Positions 1 through 7,987 of a DNA stretch of 64,000 nt are shown here, piece by piece. This DNA comes from Flavobacterium amniphilum (GTDB taxonomy: Bacteria > Bacteroidota > Bacteroidia > Flavobacteriales > Flavobacteriaceae), in contig NZ_JAMLJL010000006.1 of NCBI RefSeq assembly GCF_023634845.1, forward strand, positions 1 through 64,000, in the 5' to 3' direction. The notes under the pieces were generated by a model. It made no database searches. It saw nothing but the letters and a program-made list of their open reading frames with translations, and had not been told where the DNA came from. Both the position numbers and the translations under genes were made by a program. How positions within the stretch are numbered: the stretch's first letter is position 1; each line of letters starts with the position of its first letter.

Positions 1-9
1 CATAACAGC

Positions 10-130
10 CACTACAACGGATTTGGGCATTGGGCTTAATGGAAAATGGTTTTGTATTTGGGATGATTTGGCAAATCCGAAAAATGGTCTTAATTTAACC
101 CCAAACCCGCTGTAGTGCCAGAACGTTAGC
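10..130. repeat. attC-like long imperfect hairpin spacer
   Basis: Bases 10-27 (CACTACAACGGATTTGGG) pair with the reverse complement of bases 99-117, with 16 of 18 arm positions matching. The ~70-nt loop contains TTTTGTATTTGG, which looks like a flavobacterial promoter. The spacer starts with ATAACAGC and ends with GAACGTTAGC, so it has the layout of an integron attC site (AAC box, two arms, GTT box). The boxes do not match the strict RYYYAAC/GTTRRRY consensus. The hairpin is seen directly; its recombination function is inferred. It lies directly in front of the first gene, and the array appears to continue off the left edge. Confidence 0.5.
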
Positions 131-147
131 AGTAATCTTAAAAAAAT

Positions 148-708
148 ATGCTAAAAAGTAAATTCATATTTTTACTATTATTCTCTTTTTCTTGTAATAA
201 GCAAAAAGATAATAGTTTAGAATCAAATATTGATAATTCTAAAAACAATCAAAAAACGGATTTAATTTCTATCTATTGGAAAGAATTTCAATTAAAAAAC
301 CCCGAATATAAGAATATGAATGAACCTCAATCATTTTATTTTTGTGATAATAAAAAAGAAGCTGATGAATGTGCAGAATTAGTAATGAAAAAAATAAAAC
401 AAGCTACTTCACCTTCTGCTTGGTGGTTTGAAAAAAACAAAGAAGAGATTCCAAAAATTGGAGATATAGCAATAGTTACAAATTGGAATAAAGAACCAAA
501 AGCAATTATTAGAACCAAAAAAGTAGAAATTGTAAAATTTAAAAATATAACACCCGAATATGCTTTTATAGAAGGTGAAGGAAATAAAACATTAGAATAT
601 TGGAAAAAGGTTCATTGGGCTTATTATACTAACGAGATGCATAAATTTAGTGAAAAACCAAATGAAGAAATGAAAATTGTATGCGAATATTTTGAAACTA
701 TTTGGTAA
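148..708 (+). CDS. ASCH-domain protein with lipoprotein signal
   Basis: The 186-residue product starts with a short basic and hydrophobic stretch ending in FSFSC (lipobox, Cys16), so it should be exported and lipid-anchored. Residues ~40-186 follow the ASCH family layout: FYFCDN, a KKIKQAT-like helix, PKIGDIAIVTNW, AIIRTKKVEIVKF, AFIEGEGNKTLEYWKKVHW and a C-terminal VCEYF strand. ASCH proteins have a PUA-like fold and are normally cytoplasmic; some act on RNA or modified nucleosides. A lipoprotein version is odd. The catalytic role here is unknown. It is a single gene between two cassette-like spacers. Confidence 0.75.
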   Translation: MLKSKFIFLLLFSFSCNKQKDNSLESNIDNSKNNQKTDLISIYWKEFQLKNPEYKNMNEPQSFYFCDNKKEADECAELVMKKIKQATSPSAWWFEKNKEEIPKIGDIAIVTNWNKEPKAIIRTKKVEIVKFKNITPEYAFIEGEGNKTLEYWKKVHWAYYTNEMHKFSEKPNEEMKIVCEYFETIW

Positions 709-957
709 AAATAAAAAGGCTGCTGCTAACAGCGTTTATTTCATCCGTTCGCTACGCTCGGGTGGCGCAATAGCTTGATCTACTTAACCACTACTCAATT
801 TTGCTTAGACAATTCGCATTTTATGCCCGGTAAGATTGAAAATCTTAAATTAGCAGAAACAAAACAATCATAAAATCCCCAACATCATAAAGCCGGCGGA
901 CGTTGGTGGCAATTATGCGGGACATCTCACCTACATTAATTAACCTAGAAATAAAAA
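709..957 (+). other. Cassette-like spacer
   Basis: This 249-bp non-coding spacer opens with GCTGCTAACAGCGTTTATTT and closes with GGCGGACGTTGGTGGCAATT, the same AAC...GTT layout as the first spacer. The arms pair only weakly (AACAGCG near 729 against CGGACGTT near 899). An internal inverted stretch CGTTCGCTACGCTCGGG is also visible. Its role as a recombination site is inferred. Confidence 0.35.
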
Positions 958-2343
958 ATGAAATTAACCATTACAATCGGACTTCTTTTAATTGGACATC
1001 TTACATTTGGACAAGACCGAATTCAAAAAATTGACAGTTTACTCCATTCTCTTTATTCACAAGAGAAAATCAACGGAAATGTTCTAATTGCAGAAAAAGG
1101 GAAAGTTATTTATAGCCGTAGTTTTGGCCTTGCAAACGAAACAACAAAAGAAAAATTGAACGAAAATTCAATATTTAATTTAGCCTCGGTTTCTAAGCAA
1201 TTTACCGCAATGGCTATTATGATACTTAAAGAAAAGGGGAAGTTGAATTTAGACGATGACATCAAAAAATACTTACCCGAACTTTCTTTTTATAAAGGTG
1301 TAACTATAAGAAACTTATTAAATCATACCGGTGGTCTACCAGACTATATGCAGCTTATGGATAGTTTGTTTGACAAATCTAAAATAGCCACTAACAAAGA
1401 CATAATTACTATATTTAGTAAGCATCAACCAAAAATAGTATTTGAACCCAATACTAAATGGGAATATAGCAACACGGGCTATGCACTATTGGCTTCAATA
1501 ATTGAGAAAGCATCCGGTTTGACATACGCTGACTATCTAAACAAAGCTATTTTCCAACCGTTGAAAATGAAAAATACTTTTGTATATACTGCCCGGCTCA
1601 CACCCAGGCATATAAGCAATTTAGCTACGGGATATCTGCCTGATAGCTTGAATAAGTATGTAATTCCCGATAGTATAAATGAGACAAAATTTGTTTTCTA
1701 TTACGATGGTATAGTGGGACAAGGCAGAGTTCATTCAACAACTTTAGACCTCTTAAAATGGGATCGAGCTTTGTATACTAATAAATTACTTTCAAAAGAA
1801 GGGATTAAAGAAATTTTTGAAGTTGCTACATTAGAAGATAAATCTAAAACCAAATATGGTTTTGGATGGGGAATTGAAGACAATCCTGATTTTGGAAAAA
1901 TTACAAACCATAGTGGTGGTTGGCCAGGTTATGTAACTTTTATCGACAGACATATTACAAATGATAAAACAATAATAATACTTCAAAATCACAGCAACGT
2001 TTCAATTCCTTCTAAAGCAATTAGAAGTATTCTATATAATAAGCCATTGCCTGTGCAAAAAATCAGAAAAGAAATTAGTATTACAACTGAAGAACTTCAA
2101 AAGTTTGTTGGGACTTATGAAGTTGAAAAAGATTTTGAAATCAAAATTTCAGTAGATAAAGACCTACTATTTTCACAATTGACGGGACAAAATGTGTTCC
2201 CGATATTTGCAGAAAGTGACATGTTATTTTTCTACAAAGTAGTAGATGCACAAATTCAGTTTGAAAAGAACGAAAATGGAGAAATTTCACATTTGTTTTT
2301 ATTACAGGATGGGAAAAAGACAGAAGCAAAACGGACGAAATAG
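958..2343 (+). CDS. Serine hydrolase, class C beta-lactamase family
   Basis: The 461-residue product has a signal peptide ending in HLTFGQ. The penicillin-binding transpeptidase/beta-lactamase fold is shown by the SxxK motif in ASVSKQF (~residue 78), the YSN motif in EYSNTGYALL (~172) and the HSGG motif in TNHSGGWPGY (~318). Residues ~370-461 form a C-terminal beta-rich extension typical of Bacteroidetes members. The family includes beta-lactamases, D-aminopeptidases and esterases, so the substrate cannot be given; resistance should not be assumed. It is likely periplasmic and is a single gene flanked by long spacers. Confidence 0.85.
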   Translation: MKLTITIGLLLIGHLTFGQDRIQKIDSLLHSLYSQEKINGNVLIAEKGKVIYSRSFGLANETTKEKLNENSIFNLASVSKQFTAMAIMILKEKGKLNLDDDIKKYLPELSFYKGVTIRNLLNHTGGLPDYMQLMDSLFDKSKIATNKDIITIFSKHQPKIVFEPNTKWEYSNTGYALLASIIEKASGLTYADYLNKAIFQPLKMKNTFVYTARLTPRHISNLATGYLPDSLNKYVIPDSINETKFVFYYDGIVGQGRVHSTTLDLLKWDRALYTNKLLSKEGIKEIFEVATLEDKSKTKYGFGWGIEDNPDFGKITNHSGGWPGYVTFIDRHITNDKTIIILQNHSNVSIPSKAIRSILYNKPLPVQKIRKEISITTEELQKFVGTYEVEKDFEIKISVDKDLLFSQLTGQNVFPIFAESDMLFFYKVVDAQIQFEKNENGEISHLFLLQDGKKTEAKRTK

Positions 2344-2559
2344 AAATTGCGACCGACACACACTACAAGTAATTACTCCGTCAGTTCGTCCCGTTAAATG
2401 ACGAGACTCGGGTGGGAAATCCGAATAATGGGCTTAAAACATTAGTTGGTTTCATTTCAACTTAATGTATTCCTTCACGAAAAACTTTATCTTTAACCAA
2501 AAATGAAACGTTCTCCGGTTCTGTTATGTGAAGCCGATGGACGTTGTGTAAATTAAATC
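2344..2559 (+). other. Cassette-like spacer with shared 23-bp repeat
   Basis: This spacer contains CTTCACGAAAAACTTTATC at 2473 (23 identical bases, 2473-2495), found again at 6057-6079. It is flanked by GGTTTCATTT and AAATGAAACG, which form an inverted pair around it. It ends in GATGGACGTTGTGTAAATT, like the end of the spacer at 709-957. TATCTTTA inside the repeat resembles a -7 box. Function is inferred. Confidence 0.4.
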
Positions 2560-2979
2560 ATGATACTAAAAAATCTTATCCTGAAAATATGGCTTTGGAT
2601 AATTTTCTTAATCAGTAAAGACGAATTACCGAAAAAATCTAAAATCATTAACCCAAAAATGGAATACGAAATAATGTCCGGAGCAATTTTTTGGGAAGAT
2701 GAAGGGCTATCGGAACTTAGAAATCATCGTTTGTTAGATGCATTCAAATATGTGATCAATCATAGAATGAAATTAATTGTAGGCCCGGAAAATGACGTTG
2801 GATTTATGCGTTCTTACAGTTTTGACAAACAAATTTTTAAAATGGCAAAAAGATTTTATCCCGAATGGATTGGTTTAGATGAATCCAGATGTTCCTATAA
2901 TCAGGAATCAGCGGATAGAATTATGAGAATTAAAAAAGTGTCCAGATGGAAGTTGGAAAAGTTTTTCAATGAAGAATAA
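2560..2979 (+). CDS. Hypothetical protein with N-terminal hydrophobic segment
   Basis: The 139-residue product is not recognised. Residues ~3-19 are hydrophobic (LILKIWLWIIFLI) and could be a membrane anchor or an uncleaved signal; the rest is soluble and charged, with a basic C-terminus. It is a single gene between two cassette-like spacers and ends 10 bp before a hairpin-bearing spacer. A start at Met29 (MEYEIMSGA) would remove the hydrophobic part, so the start is uncertain. Confidence 0.5.
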   Translation: MILKNLILKIWLWIIFLISKDELPKKSKIINPKMEYEIMSGAIFWEDEGLSELRNHRLLDAFKYVINHRMKLIVGPENDVGFMRSYSFDKQIFKMAKRFYPEWIGLDESRCSYNQESADRIMRIKKVSRWKLEKFFNEE

Positions 2980-3043
2980 AAAGGGTGCACAACAGTACCA
3001 ACCCTATACTGAAAGCCGAATAAGTAAACTAAAATGAAACGTT

Positions 3044-3060
3044 TAGTGGTTTCACCACTA
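3044..3060. repeat. Short hairpin in spacer
   Basis: TAGTGG and CCACTA form a perfect 6-bp stem around TTTCA inside the spacer 2980-3116. The spacer begins with GTGCACAACAG and ends with GTGCCTAACG; GCCTAAC fits the RYYYAAC integron box exactly. Terminator or recombination-site function is possible, but there is no T-tract. Confidence 0.35.
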
Positions 3061-3116
3061 TTGTATGGCTGCTTAACATTAAAAGCCATTTGTGCCTAAC
3101 GAAAAAAAAACGATAT

Positions 3117-4055
3117 ATGAAATCAATTTTTATAGTATTAATTTCCTTAACCATTTTTTCCTGTAAAAATATCAACTCAACACCTATTGAAGAAGAAGAA
3201 TATCATATGAGGTTACATAAGGAAATGGATAAAGTTGATGCAGAATATACTAAATTTCAGAAACAATTAGTGGCTTTTTATATAGAATCTGAAAAAAATC
3301 CTGATTTAACCCTATCAAAAGTCGATAGTTTATTATCGGTATACAAAAACGAAAAAGACAAATACAAATTGAAAATAAAAAGTACCATTGAAGACCAATT
3401 ACATTATCTAAAAGCCGAACTTTATTATAAAAAAAGTGAATATGGGAAATCTATAAAAGAATTAGATTTTGATGATGACTTTGATTTTGTCATGGGTGAC
3501 AGAGCGTGTGCTTATGCTGCAAATTATCTGAAATTAAAACAATATGACAAAGCGAAATCATTTGTTGACAGCATTAGAAAAGGTTATTACATATATGATT
3601 ATGCATTAGCAAATTATAATGAAAGTGTTGGAAACAGAAACGAGGCTTTTAAAATTTACGGAGAAATTAAAAATGACAAATCAATTAAGCATTATGCTTA
3701 TTACAAGCTTGCAGTAAATAGATTTCAAGAGCTTGAAAAAGATAATCCAAAACTTTTAAATGAAATATATTTCCCAACAGGAAATCCAAGTTTTGAAATT
3801 GCTGATTCTGATCACGAAACCCGATCAAAAATATTCAACCTGATGGAAAAACTTCCGGAAAGTAAAAATTGGGCTGGAACCAGTATTGTAGAATCGCCAC
3901 AAGAGAATGATAAAAATTATTATTGGGTTAAAGTAAAAACCCAACAAAATAAAACATTCAATTATTACATTTATCAAGGAACTTTTGAAATAAAATTTTT
4001 AGACACAATAAATAATAAATTATTGACTTTAGAAGAATGGAGAAAAAGTAAATAA
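3117..4055 (+). CDS. Lipoprotein with helical repeat region
   Basis: The start is placed at the ATG at 3117 because a typical lipoprotein signal follows (MKSIFIVLISLTIFSC, Cys16); an earlier GTG start at 3090 would put nine polar residues before it. The 312-residue mature protein is helix-rich, with TPR-like repeats around residues 60-200 (YYKKSEYGKSIKELDF, YLKLKQYDKAKSFVDS, ALANYNESVGNRNEAF). The last ~90 residues are beta-rich. The family is not recognised. It is probably anchored in the outer or inner membrane, as a protein-interaction or assembly factor. Single gene between spacers. Confidence 0.6.
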   Translation: MKSIFIVLISLTIFSCKNINSTPIEEEEYHMRLHKEMDKVDAEYTKFQKQLVAFYIESEKNPDLTLSKVDSLLSVYKNEKDKYKLKIKSTIEDQLHYLKAELYYKKSEYGKSIKELDFDDDFDFVMGDRACAYAANYLKLKQYDKAKSFVDSIRKGYYIYDYALANYNESVGNRNEAFKIYGEIKNDKSIKHYAYYKLAVNRFQELEKDNPKLLNEIYFPTGNPSFEIADSDHETRSKIFNLMEKLPESKNWAGTSIVESPQENDKNYYWVKVKTQQNKTFNYYIYQGTFEIKFLDTINNKLLTLEEWRKSK

Positions 4056-4095
4056 AAGGCTTCTAAAAGCGGTTTAATTTCTCTCAATCACATCT

Positions 4096-4188
4096 CCAGT
4101 CTGGGGTTTTAGGCATAATCGAACGATCTTTTCATATATTTGATTTTAGTCCTATTGGAATAAATCCTAAACTTCTTAATACTGGCAG
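4096..4188. repeat. Imperfect hairpin spacer
   Basis: CCAGTCTGGGGTTTTAGG (4096-4113) pairs partly with CCTAAACTTCTTAATACTGG (4169-4188), giving CCAGT and GTTTAGG stem blocks. The loop carries the shared promoter module at 4127-4149. This is the same architecture as the hairpin at 10-117, though the pairing is weaker. Confidence 0.35.
4127..4149 (+). promoter_or_regulatory. Shared promoter module, copy 1
   Basis: The 23-bp module contains TATATTTG at 4135-4142, matching the flavobacterial -7 consensus TAnnTTTG. About 20 of 23 bases match the copies at 6721-6743 and 9098-9120. The next start codon lies ~60 bp downstream (4208). Confidence 0.6.
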
Positions 4189-4207
4189 GACCTTACTGGC
4201 AAACAAA

Positions 4208-5035
4208 ATGAAACGATACATATTAATACTAACAGTACTATTTTTAACTTTCTGTGCCTGTAACAACCATAACGGACATAAAGAAAACGTTACCGTAATT
4301 CCTAATGATGTTTTTTTGAAAGAAACAAATGATGGCTCAAAAACCACTAAACAAATTCTGGACGAATTTTCGGAGAGTGTACTGGAATTAGTCCGGGTAG
4401 ACACAACCGATTATTTTTATGGTGAAAATGTAATTGAAGACGATAGTGCTTTCCGACAAATTTTAGTTGGAAAATTTATTGATCAAACGAAAATAATTGC
4501 AACTGAAATAAATATTAAAGACAGTGTCATCAATTTCTATCTTTTGGACAATGAAAATTGGAAACTAATTGGCAGCGAGAAAACAAATATTCCCATTTAC
4601 AGAATAGATTTTGAAGACCTTGACGGTGACAATAGAAGCGAAATTATTACTTCATCAAACAGAAATATGAATGGTAACACGTGGCAAGAAGTTTACTATT
4701 GCTCAAGCCAATCAAACACTATTCATTATGCCGGTTCCTATTCAACTGAATATGTAATTAAAAAGGATAAAAAACAGATCGAAGAGACTTATGAAGGCAG
4801 TTCGTATATGAACGCTTCAAAAACCCTTTATGAATGGAAACAAGAGAAGTTAGTTCCAATTAGACAAATCATCTTGGCACAAGACCAATCAGCTGCTGAA
4901 AGCGGGAATATCATATTTGAGTATTATGAAAATTCAACAAATGATATTGAAGGGCTTAAATTGAAATTCAAAGAACCATATGATGACAATAAAAAGCAGA
5001 AGGAGCTTTGGGACAATTTTTTCAACAAACAATAG
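4208..5035 (+). CDS. Lipoprotein with FG-GAP-like segment
   Basis: The 275-residue product has a signal peptide with a lipobox (LFLTFCAC; either Cys17 or Cys19 could be lipidated). Around residues 130-160 the segment DFEDLDGDNRSEIITSSN looks like an FG-GAP/EF-hand-like calcium-binding loop of a beta-propeller, but only one copy is visible. The remainder is beta-rich and ends in a polar tail. No specific function can be assigned. The promoter module at 4127-4149 lies directly upstream, so it is probably transcribed alone. Confidence 0.6.
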   Translation: MKRYILILTVLFLTFCACNNHNGHKENVTVIPNDVFLKETNDGSKTTKQILDEFSESVLELVRVDTTDYFYGENVIEDDSAFRQILVGKFIDQTKIIATEINIKDSVINFYLLDNENWKLIGSEKTNIPIYRIDFEDLDGDNRSEIITSSNRNMNGNTWQEVYYCSSQSNTIHYAGSYSTEYVIKKDKKQIEETYEGSSYMNASKTLYEWKQEKLVPIRQIILAQDQSAAESGNIIFEYYENSTNDIEGLKLKFKEPYDDNKKQKELWDNFFNKQ

Positions 5036-5094
5036 CGTATTGTCTGCCCATAACTGTGGTTTAGGCAACCGTAAAAAAATAAGCACATCTAAAA

Positions 5095-5535
5095 ATGAAG
5101 AAACAACTATACCTTTTTTTTATACTAATTCTATCCATTTCTTTTAGCAACTGTTCCCAAATTGCTGCCGGTTCTTATCCGTATGCAGAATTATACAAAT
5201 TAGATTATCCTGAATCAAAAGTTATTAAAGCAATACAAGCTGTAAAAGCCAAAAATCTTGATTTACAAGTTACGGAAGATCTAACAGATACAGACAGCAC
5301 TGATTATTGGCATAACGAATGGTTTATGGTAGAAAATCAATTGATAAAGACTTGGACACGTCCTTCAGAAAAAAATAAAACAACTTTTGCCCTTGTTTGT
5401 GTGGGAACGTTTGGAAACTGCCGTCAGGTAAACAATGAATTAAGTTCTTCCGAAGATTCAGAAATAAAAGAGCAATTTCAGGAATTGGTTTTAGACAGAG
5501 TTAAAATTGAATTGCAAAACAGTAATAGCCATTAA
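5095..5535 (+). CDS. Small lipoprotein
   Basis: The 146-residue product has a clear lipoprotein signal (ILSISFSNC, Cys20), followed by SQIAAGSYPYAELYKLDY. The mature part has a central strand-rich segment (YWHNEWFMVENQLIKTW) and a second Cys pair (VCVGTFGNC) that could form a disulfide. The family is not recognised. It follows the previous lipoprotein gene after only 59 bp that hold a short GCCCATAAC/GTTTAGGC inverted element, so the two may be co-transcribed. Confidence 0.55.
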   Translation: MKKQLYLFFILILSISFSNCSQIAAGSYPYAELYKLDYPESKVIKAIQAVKAKNLDLQVTEDLTDTDSTDYWHNEWFMVENQLIKTWTRPSEKNKTTFALVCVGTFGNCRQVNNELSSSEDSEIKEQFQELVLDRVKIELQNSNSH

Positions 5536-5686
5536 CAACAAATTTGTATAATTGCCGGTTAGTCCGTAACGGAAACAGATTATTCAGAACGCATTTTATC
5601 TTAGCCTGAAAACCCGATTGTAAAAACCGCAACTGGGCAAATTTGCAGGATGTTATACTTAATAAGACAAACTAAACGATTAATTC
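5536..5686 (+). other. Cassette-like spacer
   Basis: The spacer begins with CATTAACAACAAATTTG and ends with CAAATTTGCAGGATGTTATAC. Blocks AATTGCCGGTT and CAACTGGGCAAATT pair imperfectly across it, and CATTTTATCTTAGCC lies in the loop. This matches the AAC...GTT layout of neighbouring spacers but with weaker arms. Confidence 0.3.
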
Positions 5687-5968
5687 ATGATCAAAAAACT
5701 ATTACTTTCTACATTTTATTCTGCAATTGTTTTTTGCGTAGTGTCTTATGCCTCAGTGATGGTTTCGCTGTTAAGTTCGGTCTTCAATCCTTCGAAACCT
5801 GTTGCCAATTTAGGCTTTCCATATAAGTATTATTACCAATTTTGGCTACGCGGTTCGGATTCGCCAAACTGTGGGTGGGATTTTAGTAACTTCATCCTTG
5901 ACTGTTTAATTACCTGGACTTTGACGACGGCAATTTATTTGATTGTAAAAACGAAAAAAGTGAAGTGA
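5687..5968 (+). CDS. Small two-helix membrane protein
   Basis: The 93-residue product has two hydrophobic segments, residues ~7-32 (STFYSAIVFCVVSYASVMV) and ~68-86 (FILDCLITWTLTTAIYLIV), with a short exposed loop rich in Gly, Pro and Trp and a lysine-rich C-terminus. The positive charges suggest both ends face the cytoplasm. The family is not recognised. It is a single gene between two cassette-like spacers. Confidence 0.5.
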   Translation: MIKKLLLSTFYSAIVFCVVSYASVMVSLLSSVFNPSKPVANLGFPYKYYYQFWLRGSDSPNCGWDFSNFILDCLITWTLTTAIYLIVKTKKVK

Positions 5969-6056
5969 CACCTAACAGAAAGATAGTTGAAGTAATAGAT
6001 GATAAAACTGTTACGATTTAACACAGTAACCAATTTAGTTTTAACTTTACATACTT

Positions 6057-6079
6057 CTTCACGAAAAACTTTATCTTTA
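6057..6079 (+). repeat. Shared 23-bp spacer repeat, second copy
   Basis: It is identical over 23 bases to 2473-2495 (core CTTCACGAAAAACTTTATC), and the 20 bases upstream are also similar (ACTT-A---TA-T-CTTCACG). It lies in the spacer 5969-6182, which starts with CACCTAACAG (ACCTAAC fits RYYYAAC). TATCTTTA within it resembles a -7 box, about 100 bp before the next gene. Confidence 0.6.
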
Positions 6080-6182
6080 GCTGACCCGAAACTGAAAGTC
6101 GAACGGATGAAATAAATTAATCTGTCCGCCTGCTTCGTCACTATCTCCAGGCCGTGGAACCTTTTGTAAAATCTAAAAAAGT

Positions 6183-6671
6183 ATGAAAACAAATATCATA
6201 ATTCTTATTTCCCTGATTTCTTTACTATCCAATAAATTAAACGCCCAGGTTTCAAAAGAATCTGAATTATTTGAGAAACTAAAAATTCAGGACAGTATAT
6301 TTTTTGAAAGGTCATTTAATCAATGTGATTTTAAATACCTTGAAAATGCCATACATAAAGATCTTACTTTTTACCACGACAAAAGCGGAATTCAAAACAG
6401 AAAGCAATTTCTTGAAATAGCCAAGAAAAGTCTTTGTGGTGACAATATCAAAAAACCAATCAGAAAGGTTGACACCAAAAGTCTGGAAGTATTTCCAATG
6501 TATAAAAACAATGTCCTGTATGGAGTTGTCCAAACGGGTGTGCATAGTTTTTATATACGCGAAAAAAACAAAGAAGATCTATTTACGGGGAAAGCAAAAT
6601 TCATCCATCTCTATTTATTGATTGATAGTAAATGGATATTGAAAGAGGTGATTAGTTTTGATCACCAATAA
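6183..6671 (+). CDS. Secreted NTF2-like (DUF4440-type) protein
   Basis: The 162-residue product has a signal peptide ending in KLNAQ. The rest fits the SnoaL/NTF2 cone fold: an N-terminal helix (FEKLKIQDSIFFERSFNQ), a CDFKYLENAIHKDLTFYHD segment, then strands VLYGVVQTGVHSFYI and AKFIHLYLLIDSKWILKEV. NTF2-like proteins of this type bind small ligands or act as immunity or scaffold proteins, and no catalytic assignment is possible. Probably periplasmic; single gene between spacers. Confidence 0.65.
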   Translation: MKTNIIILISLISLLSNKLNAQVSKESELFEKLKIQDSIFFERSFNQCDFKYLENAIHKDLTFYHDKSGIQNRKQFLEIAKKSLCGDNIKKPIRKVDTKSLEVFPMYKNNVLYGVVQTGVHSFYIREKNKEDLFTGKAKFIHLYLLIDSKWILKEVISFDHQ

Positions 6672-6720
6672 GTTAAAATATACTTCGCCTAACAGCGTGT
6701 TTTAGCGTTTTATGGAACCG

Positions 6721-6743
6721 TCTTTTTGTATATTTGGTTTTAG
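6721..6743 (+). promoter_or_regulatory. Shared promoter module, copy 2
   Basis: It contains TTTTTGTATATTTGG with the -7 box TATATTTG at 6729-6736. It differs from the copy at 9098-9120 by one base over 23. The spacer around it starts with TTCGCCTAACAGCG (GCCTAAC fits the integron RYYYAAC box). The next gene starts at 6796. Confidence 0.65.
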
Positions 6744-6795
6744 CTTTACCGTAATGGTTTGGAAATAAAAATCCCAACTTACAGTATCTTACAAA

Positions 6796-7221
6796 ATGTT
6801 AACCACAACTTTAAAACGTACAACATCAATGCGGTTAAATGTCCAGAATAAAACCACTCTTGAAAAGTCAGGCATCGTTGTACTGGAAAATGACAACCGG
6901 TGCATGCTACTTAAGAAAACCGGCATTAACGGAAACAGACTGCCAAACTACAGGTCAATTCCAATAGCAACTTTAGACGAAAATGGTGAAATAACAGAGG
7001 GATTGACTTCTGATTGTCCGGTTATGAATCTTTGGTACAATAAAGATCATTTTTTATTAAGTTGCTGGAATTGGGTTCCAGGTCCGGGTCCCGGCGACTT
7101 TGAAAAAGAATTCACAGATCAGGACGAATTAGTGAAATTCATTATTTCATATTATTTTGGCAGCAATGAATACTTTGAAGCCAGAAAAAAATATGAAGAA
7201 GGACGAGAAAATGGAGGTTAA
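6796..7221 (+). CDS. Hypothetical cytoplasmic protein
   Basis: The 141-residue product has no signal peptide. It contains beta-rich stretches (SGIVVLENDNRCMLLKKTG) and the loop NWVPGPGPGDF, then an acidic-basic helical tail. A start at Met12 (MRLNVQNKT) is also possible. The family is not recognised; size and context would suit an orphan immunity or anti-toxin-like protein, but nothing proves that. The promoter module at 6721-6743 lies 53 bp upstream. Confidence 0.5.
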   Translation: MLTTTLKRTTSMRLNVQNKTTLEKSGIVVLENDNRCMLLKKTGINGNRLPNYRSIPIATLDENGEITEGLTSDCPVMNLWYNKDHFLLSCWNWVPGPGPGDFEKEFTDQDELVKFIISYYFGSNEYFEARKKYEEGRENGG

Positions 7222-7316
7222 TAGGGGGTTTGAGATGAGACAACTATAGTAAGAGATTGAAACAGCACTGATTTACTTCCCTCCTATTTTTCGGTTTCTC
7301 CTTTCAGGGTTTTAGA

Positions 7317-7324
7317 TATATTTG
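7317..7324 (+). promoter_or_regulatory. Predicted -7 promoter box
   Basis: TATATTTG matches the TAnnTTTG consensus and lies 70 bp before the start codon at 7394. It follows GGGTTTTAG, which also occurs beside the shared promoter modules. No clear -33 TTG at standard distance. Confidence 0.5.
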
Positions 7325-7393
7325 TGAATCGCAAAAATTATAAGACCGGCTGACACAGAGTCTCCGGAACGACAACAGAAATTTACCAGACAA

Positions 7394-7846
7394 ATGGCAT
7401 CAGGATTTATTACTTTACCAAATGGAATTAAGTGGTCATCACGGTGGACCCACTACGATTATATCCTGGAGACAATTATGAATCAGTTAAATGACACCGG
7501 AGACGAGGGACACATGAAGAAATGGTTTAAATTCATACTTCCAAATGAAGAAGAAGGAGATATCGAATGTTGCTGGGGATTTCATAAAAAAGAATTTGAT
7601 TATGAGTTAATTGTCCGTATCATAGACACCCGAAAGATGAATCCGAAATTTTATGACCTATTTTGGAGTACTATCGAAACCTTAAATCAAACCCTAAATC
7701 CAAATGATGAAGGAATTGGTTTCTTAATTAATGACTTATATACAGATTTCAAACAAAATCAGTTGGCCGAAAATGAAGAAATGAAAATTCTTGAACCAGA
7801 AGATGATGATATTTTTTCTTTTGGCGGTTTTAGAATTGGAAGATAG
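7394..7846 (+). CDS. Hypothetical acidic cytoplasmic protein
   Basis: The 150-residue product has no signal peptide and an acidic composition (EEEGDIECCWGF, LEPEDDD). It has an N-terminal beta hairpin (GFITLPNGIKWSSRWTHYDY) and a helical middle. The family is not recognised; its size, acidity and place in a cassette-like array are similar to immunity proteins, which is only a suggestion. Confidence 0.5.
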   Translation: MASGFITLPNGIKWSSRWTHYDYILETIMNQLNDTGDEGHMKKWFKFILPNEEEGDIECCWGFHKKEFDYELIVRIIDTRKMNPKFYDLFWSTIETLNQTLNPNDEGIGFLINDLYTDFKQNQLAENEEMKILEPEDDDIFSFGGFRIGR

Positions 7847-7987
7847 AAACTTCTGCCAACATTAATTTAGCTACAAATAACACTGCCATTCTTTGTAAGA
7901 TTTATCTTTAATGGTTAGTTTTGGGCAAACTTCCACCAGACTTCACAAACCGGAGTTAGGTAAAACCACAACCATTAAAACATTACG
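7847..7987 (+). other. Cassette-like spacer
   Basis: The spacer begins with TCTGCCAACATTAATTTAGC and ends with CCGGAGTTAGGTAAAACC; GTTAGGT fits the integron GTTRRRY box exactly. AGATTTATCTTTAATGG lies between them and resembles the promoter part of the other spacers. Arm pairing is poor. Confidence 0.35.

Noticed and set aside
958..2343. Antibiotic-resistance beta-lactamase
   Set aside because: SxxK/YSN/HSGG motifs define a broad serine hydrolase family; the C-terminal extension suggests a non-resistance role, so no resistance claim is made.
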